Source of the DNA: Clostridiales bacterium UBA8153
GTDB taxonomy: Bacteria > Bacillota > Sulfobacillia > UBA8153
Assembly (NCBI GenBank): GCA_003449495.1
Contig: DMHJ01000048.1
Coordinates: forward strand, 2,749 to 16,312
Length of the DNA: 13,564 nt
Direction: 5' to 3'
Translations under genes and position numbers: made by a program
Shown: positions 7,751 to 13,564 of the stretch, one piece after another
Layout: the number at the start of each line of letters is the position of its first letter
Position numbering within the stretch: the stretch's first letter is position 1
The notes under the pieces: model-generated
What the model was told of the DNA's origin: nothing
The model's input: the letters and a program-made list of their open reading frames with translations, nothing else
The model's database searches: none

Positions 7751-7818
7751 GACGCGGCACCGACCAATACCTCTTCAGAAGCTGGAATTCCCGGAAAAAC
7801 TCCGTCCCTATCCTCTAT

Positions 7819-8616
7819 TCACTCTTTTGGTCTCCTTAGCAACTGCCCCCTGACCTCCTGGGAGGACTTAAGACGGGCGGACACGATCTCGGTGAGCGTC
7901 TCCTCGGTGGCCACCCGGCCATCATAGTATAGCATGATGCCTCCGCGAATCCTGCCTCTGAGGTTTCTGGGGTCATAGCCGACTTGGATACCGTCGTGGT
8001 AACGGTGGTAGGCCCAGAAGTCTTCCCATTTCTTATTCTCCCGGGTGAAGAAATTGGTCATCTTCACGCGTTCAGTGGTGAGCACGTACTTGATGGGGAA
8101 GAAAAAAGCCGAAAGGGACCCGGCACAAATGACCAGGAGGGCTAGGGGAACGTACCACACCCGGTACACATAATACGTAAGCCCGGTGGCCAGCACGATG
8201 ATGCCGATGACGGCTGCGGCCACTTTCCTGCGGCGCTTGCAGAGGTGGACCGACCAGGTCAACAACTCCTTCTCCTCTACCGGTTCCGCCACCAGAGACG
8301 GCGCTGGGCTTGGTCGCGCGGCCGGTTCGGTACGATGCGGTTTGGAGGGCGCGGCAGCGGGTTTGCGCATGCCCGGACCAGGGCTTCTCGGCACAGTCGC
8401 CGGTCCCGTTCCTCTGGGAGCGGCTCGCCGGGGGGCGCCGGGCGACGGAGGCTTCGGTAGCGGTCTGTTGCCCGGTTGCGTTGCAGGCTGAGGTGGCTGG
8501 GTGGCTGCTGCCGTGGCCGCCGCCCCGGGGACCCCTGCAGGCTTCGGCCTCCGGCGGCGCTTACGCTTGGGTTTGGGCGAGAGGCCTTCCCCATTGGGCA
8601 GTGGTTTCTCGGTCAT
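7819..8616 (-). CDS. Two-helix membrane protein with Pro/Ala/basic N-terminal tail and PH-like end
   Basis: A 265-residue protein from the ATG at 8616, which lies six bases after GAAGGGTGG; the ATG at 8622 touches that site, and an upstream start at 8658 has no support. Residues 1-115 are low complexity and probably disordered: KPKRKRRRRPKP near the start, then alternating Pro, Ala, Gly and basic residues. Two membrane helices follow at about 132-150 (VAAAVIGIIVLATGLTYY) and 155-173 (YVPLALLVICAGSLSAFFF). The remaining 90 residues (YVLTTERVKMTNFFTRENKKWEDF ... IMLYYDGR) resemble a bacterial PH-like domain as seen in small two-helix membrane proteins. Topology would put both the tail and the PH-like part on the cytoplasmic side. 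It is 241 bases upstream of GlmL copy B on the same strand, separated by a hairpin. Role unknown; membrane anchor or nucleic-acid/lipid contact by the basic tail is inference. Confidence 0.8.
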   Translation of the reverse strand: MTEKPLPNGEGLSPKPKRKRRRRPKPAGVPGAAATAAATQPPQPATQPGNRPLPKPPSPGAPRRAAPRGTGPATVPRSPGPGMRKPAAAPSKPHRTEPAARPSPAPSLVAEPVEEKELLTWSVHLCKRRRKVAAAVIGIIVLATGLTYYVYRVWYVPLALLVICAGSLSAFFFPIKYVLTTERVKMTNFFTRENKKWEDFWAYHRYHDGIQVGYDPRNLRGRIRGGIMLYYDGRVATEETLTEIVSARLKSSQEVRGQLLRRPKE

Positions 8617-8910
8617 CGGCATCCACCCTTCTAAATACACACGCAGAGTGTGTATCACTTCTTGCCCTCACGCCGATATCCTTCTCTGCCTACCGCGCCT
8701 ATTAGGTGCCACGCCGAGGCTGGCGCTGCCGGCTTCGGGGAGCGACGCTCGAGGCTATGCATACTTCTGCCTAGGGGTGGCACTATACACTTCGTCCACA
8801 ATACGGCGTCATTGTGTAGTATCACGATAGGCGCCGTAATAGCGAAAGCCTTCGCCTGTTAATGTCGCCGTGTGCACCACCGATGCGTAGCCCTTCGTAG
8901 TTGCCCACAC
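8617..8910. other. Divergent intergenic region without a convincing gene
   Basis: About 290 bases upstream of both the membrane-protein gene and the mgtE promoter. Open frames here are short, lack ribosome binding sites and have no recognisable product. Apart from the inverted repeat at 8797-8816 and the ribosome binding site at 8623-8631 (minus), nothing was recognised. Confidence 0.6.
8797..8816. promoter_or_regulatory. Short inverted repeat in the divergent gap (possible operator)
   Basis: CACAAT (8797-8802) and ATTGTG (8811-8816) are perfect arms around an 8-base spacer, between the minus-strand membrane-protein gene and plus-strand mgtE. A minus-strand TATAGT (8787-8782) nearby could be a -10 element for the membrane-protein gene. 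Weak evidence. Confidence 0.3.
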
Positions 8911-8940
8911 TTGACCTTAACCGCCTGCCGATTCTATAAT
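8911..8940 (+). promoter_or_regulatory. Sigma-A-type promoter of mgtE
   Basis: TTGACC at 8911-8916 and a perfect TATAAT at 8935-8940, separated by 18 bases. Transcription would start near 8946-8949, giving a leader of about 300 bases before the mgtE GTG. Confidence 0.75.
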
Positions 8941-8941
8941 C

Positions 8942-9106
8942 GGCGTGGAAGCGAGGTGAGCCCCTTGGATGCGGACGGTGGTCCCAGAAGCCAAAAGCTC
9001 CGATGGCTGGATGGGTGCTTGGGCCAAGGCGGCACACTTCTTTGCGCTCGCCCTTAGTAAGGGTAGGATGAGTCCTGGAACCTAAGTGGTAGCCTGCCCA
9101 CACGCC
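8942..9106 (+). ncRNA. Probable M-box (ykoK) magnesium riboswitch in the mgtE leader
   Basis: The region can be aligned by eye to the B. subtilis mgtE M-box. Matching pieces in order: AGGTGAG-CCCC (8954 on); a helix CCCA/TGGG enclosing AGCCA/TGGCT (8983-9014), corresponding to the conserved CCCA...UGGGU element; a hairpin CCCTT-AGT-AAGGG (9051-9063); GGATGAGTCCT (9066-9076), like GGAUGCUUGUCC; and CC-AAGTGGTA-GCC (9080-9094), like CCAUACAGUGCUAAAGC. P2 can form between CTTGG (8964-8968) and CCTAAG (9081-9086). The closing helix is uncertain: GGCGTG/CACGCC (8942-8947/9101-9106) fits, but starts slightly before the expected transcription start. GGAAGCGAGG (8947-8956) with CTTCGTTCC (9139-9147) is an alternative. 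In this class Mg2+ binding turns expression off, which fits an Mg2+ transporter. Confidence 0.6.
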
Positions 9107-9164
9107 CCGTTCCCCCGCACTCCAGCCCACACTCTTGGCTTCGTTCCTGGCTGCCCATGGTACC

Positions 9165-9207
9165 CCCGGCTACGGCGGCGTGCTGCCGTATGCCGCCGTA
9201 TGCCGGG
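9165..9207 (+). promoter_or_regulatory. Strong hairpin between M-box and mgtE RBS
   Basis: CCCGGCTACGGCGGC (9165-9179) pairs with GCCGCCGTA and GCCGGG (9192-9200, 9202-9207): 15 base pairs with one bulged T and a 12-base loop. Only CTT follows, so it is not a textbook intrinsic terminator, but its position suits the expression platform of the leader. Confidence 0.5.
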
Positions 9208-9238
9208 CTTGGGGCAGTCCGAACCGGGTGCAAGTAAT

Positions 9239-9243
9239 GGAGG
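9239..9243 (+). promoter_or_regulatory. Ribosome binding site fixing the mgtE start
   Basis: GGAGG eight bases before GTG 9252. It overlaps the in-frame ATG at 9237, so that ATG and any farther upstream codon are unlikely starts. Confidence 0.75.
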
Positions 9244-9251
9244 TGAGCATC

Positions 9252-10586
9252 GTGGAAGAGAGGACGACGGCTACCATCAAGGCCTTCCTGGCCGGCAGGA
9301 ACTGGGATGGATTGCAGGCAGCCATCAGGCGGCTACCGGTGGCGGACATGGCCGAGGTGCTGGTGGATGCAGGAAAAACCGACCGGGTGTTGATCTACCG
9401 CATCTTACCCCGGGAGCTGGCGGCAGAGGTTGCCGCTCATCTGGAGCCAGATGATCTGCACGCTCTCATCCGGGAGCTGAGCGATGCCGAGGCCAGGCAG
9501 CTGATGTCGGGCCTGCGGCCAGATGATCGCACTTACTTCCTGGGGGAGCTGCCGGCCCAGGTCACCCAGGAGATTCTGAACTTGCTCAGTCCCGAAGACC
9601 TGCGCGAAGCCCGGGAGCTTTTGGGCTACCCGGAGCAGTCGGTGGGTAGGCTGATGACCCCGGACTACCTGGCAGTGCGCCCCGCCTGGACGGTCGAGCA
9701 AGTGCTGGCCCACATCCGCCACCGGGGCCGGGACAGCGAGACCATTAACACCATCTACGTGACCGATGACCGCTGGCACTTGGTAGGAACTGTGGAACTG
9801 AGACACGTGATCTTGGCCTCTCCCACGACTCCGGTTAGCGAGCTGATGCATACCCCGGCCGTCAGCCTGAAGGCCTTTGATGACCGGGAGCAAGCGGTGG
9901 CCATCATGCAGAGACATGATGTATTTGCCCTGCCCGTGGTAGAAGCCGGTGGCGCGCTCTTGGGGATCGTCACCTCCGACGACGTTTTAGACGTGGCCCA
10001 GGCCGAAGCCACCGAGGACTTCCACCGGGCCTCCGCCGTGTCTCCGCTGGTCGAACGGTATACCGCGACGGGGCCCATGCAGCTGGTGAGGAGGCGCGTG
10101 ATGTGGCTACTCGGGCTGGTCGTGGTAAACCTCATGTCCTCGGGTGTCATCGCCATCTTCGAGGAAACGCTGGCCGCCACCATCGCCCTGGCCTTCTTCA
10201 TGCCACTACTTATCGACAGTGGGGGCAACATCGGCGCTCAGGCTGCCACCATGGTGATCCGGGGCCTGGTAACCGGGGATCTTACCACCGGCCGCTGGGC
10301 ACGCACGCTGGTGAAGGAAGCCGCCGTAGGCGGCGTGCTGGGCTTATCCATGGGGGTCACGGCCAGCGTGCTCGGTCTTTACCGGGGTGGCTACGGACTG
10401 GCCCTGGTGGTCGGCTTAACCATGGTCGTGCTGGCATTCGTAGCCAACCTGGTCGGAGCCATGCTCCCGTTCGTCTTCACGCGCCTCCGCATCGACCCGG
10501 CCGTAGCCAGCGGCCCCCTCATCACCACGGTGGCGGATACCCTGGGGCTATTCATCTACTTCACCATAGCCCGCCTCATCCTCTGA
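9252..10586 (+). CDS. mgtE: MgtE-family magnesium transporter
   Basis: Mg2+ channel/transporter of the inner membrane, 444 residues from the GTG at 9252, a normal MgtE length. That start has GGAGG (9239-9243) eight bases ahead. The open frame extends up to 9135, but that stretch lies in the predicted leader and is not MgtE-like. Domains: a cytoplasmic N domain of helical repeats (about 1-125), two CBS domains (about 130-250; MTPDYLAVRP and LMHTPAVSL mark their starts), a connecting helix, and five membrane helices (about 278-444). Diagnostic residues are PLLIDSGGNIGAQAAT (318-333) and the pore aspartate Asp429 in ADTLGLFIYF. It is the only plus-strand gene and stands alone, with its own promoter and a probable Mg-responsive leader. 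It converges with the M20 gene. Confidence 0.96.
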   Translation: MEERTTATIKAFLAGRNWDGLQAAIRRLPVADMAEVLVDAGKTDRVLIYRILPRELAAEVAAHLEPDDLHALIRELSDAEARQLMSGLRPDDRTYFLGELPAQVTQEILNLLSPEDLREARELLGYPEQSVGRLMTPDYLAVRPAWTVEQVLAHIRHRGRDSETINTIYVTDDRWHLVGTVELRHVILASPTTPVSELMHTPAVSLKAFDDREQAVAIMQRHDVFALPVVEAGGALLGIVTSDDVLDVAQAEATEDFHRASAVSPLVERYTATGPMQLVRRRVMWLLGLVVVNLMSSGVIAIFEETLAATIALAFFMPLLIDSGGNIGAQAATMVIRGLVTGDLTTGRWARTLVKEAAVGGVLGLSMGVTASVLGLYRGGYGLALVVGLTMVVLAFVANLVGAMLPFVFTRLRIDPAVASGPLITTVADTLGLFIYFTIARLIL

Positions 10587-10649
10587 CCGGCGAGTGGGTT
10601 GGCGGCCGCCCGGCTTGGCCGAGAAGCTAGGGCCGGGTGAACAGGCTAC

Positions 10650-10710
10650 GGCCTGCAACGCAGCAAGGAGAGCAGGGGGCGGCCCGGCCGCCCCCTGCTC
10701 CTAGCAGGCC
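10650..10710. terminator. Hairpin between convergent mgtE and M20 genes
   Basis: GAGCAGGGGGCGGC (10670-10683) pairs without mismatch with GCCGCCCCCTGCTC (10687-10700) around a CCG loop; an outer helix GGCCTGC/GCAGGCC (10650-10656/10704-10710) surrounds it. No T-run follows on either strand, so it may act as a two-way transcript barrier or 3' stabiliser rather than a classic terminator. Confidence 0.6.
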
Positions 10711-10739
10711 GAAAATGCCGACCTACCCTCTCCTACGAC

Positions 10740-11927
10740 TCACGGCAGAAAGTCGGCGACGATCTGGCAAAACGCCGCCACGCCCGTCCACATGACCTCC
10801 TCGTCGAAGTCATAGGCGGCGTTGTGACCGGGCAGCACCATGCCTCTGTCCTCATTACGCGAACCCAGCTTGAAAAAACAGCCCGGGCGCTCGGTGGCGA
10901 AGTACGAGAAGTCCTCTGCCCCCATGGTGGGCTGCTTGACCGAGAGCACCCGCTCCGGCCCCACCACTTTGCCCAGGGACTGCTCCACCCGGGCGGTGAC
11001 CTGCTGGTCGTTGACGATGGGTGGGTAGCCGAAACTATACTGCAGCTGGTAGGAAGTGCGGGTCGCCGCCGTGACTCCCCCGGCCACCCGGGAGATACGG
11101 TCCTGCATGACGGTACGCGCTGCCTGGTCCAGCAGGCGCACGGTCCCGGACATCACCACCTCATCGGCGATGACATTGTGGCGGTAGCCGCCGCGGATGG
11201 TGCCCACGGTGACTACCCCCGGTTCCAGCGGATTCAGCTCGCGGCTGACGATGGTCTGTAGCGCGGTCACCAGGTGAGCGGCGGCGGCGATGGCGTCTAC
11301 GGCCGTGTGAGGCGCCGCGCCGTGGCCGCCCTTGCCGCTCACGGTGATCTGGAAGCCGTCCGATGAAGCGCTGGCGGTCCCGTACTTCACGGCCATGGTG
11401 CCGGCGGGCAGGTCATTGTAGAGGTGCAGGCCCACCACCCAGTCGACACGGGGGTTATCCAGGACTCCCGCCTGGATCATGGGTAGCGCGCCGCCCGGCC
11501 CTTCCTCGGCTGGCTGGAACAGGAATTTCACCTGACCGCCCAGCTGCGGGGCCAGCTCAGACAGGACTTGGGCCGTCCCTAACAGGATGGCCGTGTGGCC
11601 ATCGTGGCCGCAGGCGTGCATGACTCCGGGCACCGAAGAGGCGTATGGCACTGCCTTGCGGTCCTGGATGGGCAGGGCATCCATGTCCGCCCTCAGGGCG
11701 ATGGTAGGTCCCGGCCTGCCGCCGGTCAGGACTCCCACTACTCCCGTGCCGCCCACGCCGGTCTGCACCGGGATGTTGAGCGCCCGCAACCGCTCAGCCA
11801 CTAGGCCGGCGGTACGGTGCTCCTGCATACCCAGCTCCGGATGCCTGTGCAGATCCCTCCTGGTTTCAACCAGTCCCGGCTGGACCTTCCGGGCCCGGGC
11901 ACAGATGGCCTCAGTGGTGATGCTCAT
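10740..11927 (-). CDS. M20-family amidohydrolase (N-acyl amino acid / IAA-conjugate hydrolase type)
   Basis: A 395-residue metal-dependent amidohydrolase of the M20D group, full length. Family members cleave N-acyl or amide-linked amino acids in the cytoplasm. Likely metal ligands are Cys106 and His108 in MHACGHDGH, Glu142 next to the general-base Glu141 in FQPAEEGPGG, His168 in GLHLYNDLPAG, and His368 in LPGHNAAYDF. The dimerisation domain carries GKGGHGAAPH (198-207), and MGAEDFSYF is at 335-343. The start ATG at 11927 overlaps the DUF4438 stop as ATGA, with GGGAGG five bases ahead, so translation is coupled. It is the last gene of the peptidase operon and ends in a large hairpin shared with mgtE. 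Substrate cannot be read from sequence; aminoacylase, IAA-conjugate hydrolase and diaminopimelate-type deacetylase are all in this group. Confidence 0.95.
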   Translation of the reverse strand: MSITTEAICARARKVQPGLVETRRDLHRHPELGMQEHRTAGLVAERLRALNIPVQTGVGGTGVVGVLTGGRPGPTIALRADMDALPIQDRKAVPYASSVPGVMHACGHDGHTAILLGTAQVLSELAPQLGGQVKFLFQPAEEGPGGALPMIQAGVLDNPRVDWVVGLHLYNDLPAGTMAVKYGTASASSDGFQITVSGKGGHGAAPHTAVDAIAAAAHLVTALQTIVSRELNPLEPGVVTVGTIRGGYRHNVIADEVVMSGTVRLLDQAARTVMQDRISRVAGGVTAATRTSYQLQYSFGYPPIVNDQQVTARVEQSLGKVVGPERVLSVKQPTMGAEDFSYFATERPGCFFKLGSRNEDRGMVLPGHNAAYDFDEEVMWTGVAAFCQIVADFLP

Positions 11928-12796
11928 AGATCCTCCCGTAATTTCAGGATGCGCGCTAAGTTGGCCGCCGGATCGATGACCGGAGCGATGTCGCCGTGGA
12001 GGGACGAGAAGAGCCCGGTAACCCCCGGACCATGGCCGGCCAGGTTGGAGTCACCGTGCACCACGATGCCGATGGTGACGGCACCGCGCTTGTAGCTGCG
12101 ACCGAAATCACCGGCGTGGTCGGCGATGGCCACCAGGTCCCCCAGCCGGAGTTGGTCCAGCCCGGCCTGCTTGAGGACTTCAGGGTCCTGGGTCGTGATG
12201 TCATAGTCGCCCTTCTCGGAGGTAGGCGAGCCCAAACCAGAGCCCATCACCACCGCCGGTGCGACGGCGGTCACCGGCACTACCAGCTTGCCGTCGTCTC
12301 CTCGTGCCAAGGCCAAAGCCTCCAAGAGCCGGGGGGACACGTTCATCACCCGGATGCGGGGAAAGTCCAGTAGCCGCATGCCCTGGCCGCAGCCTTTGAC
12401 CTGGATCTTATCGCCGATGGCCAGTTTGTCCATGACCTCCGGGCTGAAGTCGATGAGGACGTGCTCGATGCCTCCGTGCTTGCCGGTGACCACGCCGGTG
12501 GCCCCCTTGGCCTCCCCGGTCACGACCCGGGCTTCATTGCCCACGCAGGACAGGAAGTTGTAGGCGTTGTTCTCCCGGACTTCCTTATTCTTGGAGCTGA
12601 CCGCGGGTTCCACGTGATCGCCGGCCCAACCATAGGCCGGATCCCCTACCCGCACGTTGTAGGTGATGCCACCGGTACCGGCACCTACCCGGACCACGCC
12701 GTCGTGCCCCAGCCGGTAGGGGATGTCATTGGCCGGGCCGGATATCTCTCCCAGCACCGACACGGTGACCAGCTGCTCCTTGTTGTACCTGATCAT
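11924..12796 (-). CDS. DUF4438 domain-containing protein
   Basis: A 290-residue protein that I recognise as the DUF4438 family of bacteria and thermophiles; its biochemical role is unknown. Recognisable stretches are GGITYNVRVGDPAYGWAGDHVEP (about 42-64), SCVGNEARVVTGEAKGATG (83-101), KGCGQGMRL (134-142) and a final GDLVAIADHAGDFGRSY ... GDSNLAGHGPG. Abundant glycine and short strands indicate a beta-rich globular protein with no signal peptide or membrane segment. The ATG at 12796 follows the peptidase stop by 22 bases and has GGAGGGG upstream. It overlaps the M20 amidohydrolase by four bases. Sitting between two hydrolases suggests a part in peptide or amino-acid-derivative breakdown, but this is by association only. 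Confidence 0.88.
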   Translation of the reverse strand: MIRYNKEQLVTVSVLGEISGPANDIPYRLGHDGVVRVGAGTGGITYNVRVGDPAYGWAGDHVEPAVSSKNKEVRENNAYNFLSCVGNEARVVTGEAKGATGVVTGKHGGIEHVLIDFSPEVMDKLAIGDKIQVKGCGQGMRLLDFPRIRVMNVSPRLLEALALARGDDGKLVVPVTAVAPAVVMGSGLGSPTSEKGDYDITTQDPEVLKQAGLDQLRLGDLVAIADHAGDFGRSYKRGAVTIGIVVHGDSNLAGHGPGVTGLFSSLHGDIAPVIDPAANLARILKLREDL

Positions 12797-12818
12797 ACGT
12801 TCCCCTCCTCATGATGTA

Positions 12819-13564
12819 CTACCCGCAACCTCCCCGGTGCAGCAGCTCCAGGACATCGGCCACTGGCAGCTGCCGTCTGGTATGGCCGTCCCGCCCGATC
12901 ATGGTTTCCGCAGCAAACAACGTATTGAGAATGGCCTCTTCTACCGTATCGGCCGCCGCCCGGAACAGGTGACTTACCGCCGGCCCGGCATCGGGCAGCA
13001 TGCTTGCGGTAGTGGGACCACGCTCATAGTGATCTAGCGGCTCAGCCGTGGAAAAGGCCAGCACAAAGTCGCCACTACCGTGAGAGTAATACGAGCCGGT
13101 GCGGGCCAGGCCGGCGGCGGCCCTCCGGGCTACACGACCCAGCTGGCGGCCATCGAGCGGCGCGTCGGTAGCCAGCACCATCACAATGGACCCGTCCGGC
13201 AGACCCGGTGCCGCCCGGGCTTTGAGCAGCTTGCCCACGGGCACGCCGGACACCAGCAAGTCGCCCTCCCCGCCGAAGTTGGCCAGCACCAGGGTCCCCA
13301 AGACGTATCCTCCGGCCTGGGCCGGCAGTACCCGGGAAGCACTCCCGATGCCGCCCTTAAAGCCAAGGCAAGACATGCCCGTGCCCGCGCCCACGTTACC
13401 CTCGGTCACCGGCCCGTCCGCCGCCGATGCGAGCGCCGCCTGCACATGCTCGCCGCGCACATGGCGGCCGCGAATGTCGTTGAGGTAGCCGTCATTGCAC
13501 TCCGCCACCACCGGGTTAACGGTGCCGGTGGTCACCCCAATGTCCGGATTGCCGTCGAGCATGT
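12819..13564 (-). CDS. P1-family aminopeptidase (DmpA/BapA type), N-terminus beyond window
   Basis: The last 248 or so codons of a self-processing Ntn-fold aminopeptidase; the family is about 330-375 residues, so roughly the first 100 are missing and the Met at 13562 is internal. Known members (DmpA, BapA) release N-terminal D-, L- or beta-amino acids after the precursor cleaves itself before a serine. Here the Gly-Ser cleavage site is Gly124-Ser125 in LPDGSIVMVLATDAPL, counted from the Met at 13562; Ser125 would be the nucleophile of the beta chain. Other hallmarks are VVAECNDGYLNDIRG (18-32), GNVGAGTGMSCLGFKGGIG (55-73) and HGSGDFVLAFSTA. No defect is visible. It heads, or is inside, the operon with DUF4438 and the M20 enzyme. 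Whether it prefers D- or beta-amino acids cannot be told. Confidence 0.93.
   Translation of the reverse strand, partial: MLDGNPDIGVTTGTVNPVVAECNDGYLNDIRGRHVRGEHVQAALASAADGPVTEGNVGAGTGMSCLGFKGGIGSASRVLPAQAGGYVLGTLVLANFGGEGDLLVSGVPVGKLLKARAAPGLPDGSIVMVLATDAPLDGRQLGRVARRAAAGLARTGSYYSHGSGDFVLAFSTAEPLDHYERGPTTASMLPDAGPAVSHLFRAAADTVEEAILNTLFAAETMIGRDGHTRRQLPVADVLELLHRGGCG

Noticed and set aside
7578..7818. Cobalamin riboswitch before GlmL copy B
   Set aside because: Expected because of the B12 link of the family, but no B12-box or GGGAA/GCCACTG-type conserved segments could be found on the minus strand.
8822..9130. 102-codon minus-strand open frame
   Set aside because: Covers the mgtE promoter and the M-box-like leader; composition and lack of a family match argue against a protein.
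9135..9251. Upstream extension of MgtE to the ATG at 9135
   Set aside because: The 39 extra residues do not resemble MgtE, overlap the leader hairpin, and the GTG at 9252 has a well-placed GGAGG.

Overview
The window reads as a GC-rich chromosomal segment of a Firmicutes-type anaerobe, perhaps Clostridia of the Moorella/Desulfotomaculum kind. That is an inference from strong GGAGG-type ribosome binding sites, a near-consensus sigma-A promoter, an Mg-sensing M-box-like leader in front of mgtE, and several GTG starts. No rRNA, tRNA, CRISPR array or insertion sequence was seen. All genes except mgtE lie on the minus strand.

Right side (13564 to 10740, minus): an operon of three tightly packed genes. 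These are a P1-family (DmpA/BapA-type) self-cleaving aminopeptidase cut by the window edge, a DUF4438 protein, and an M20 amidohydrolase. The last two share an ATGA overlap. The set suggests hydrolysis of peptides or N-acylated/unusual amino-acid derivatives. It converges on mgtE (plus, 9252-10586), with a large GC-rich hairpin between the two. mgtE has a TTGACC-N18-TATAAT promoter, a probable M-box aptamer, and a strong hairpin before its RBS.

Middle and left (8616 to 1, minus): a small membrane protein with a long Pro/Ala/basic tail comes first. Two copies of a two-gene module follow. Each module pairs a long GlmL/MutL-family ASKHA ATPase (the family tied to adenosylcobalamin-dependent carbon-skeleton mutases) with an uncharacterised barrel-rich partner protein. 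The B module (7577-4346) comes first in transcription order and the A module (2755 to 1) second. Between them sit a 113-residue unknown protein with a charged helical tail and a XerC/D-like tyrosine recombinase whose expected catalytic lysine is arginine. The paralogous partners differ by about 77 residues, which look like one extra barrel in B.

No B12-dependent mutase is encoded in the window, so what the duplicated ATPase/partner modules act on is open. This is the best candidate here for an undescribed system. The other points worth a second look are the atypical recombinase, the mgtE leader, and the peptidase-DUF4438-amidohydrolase operon.
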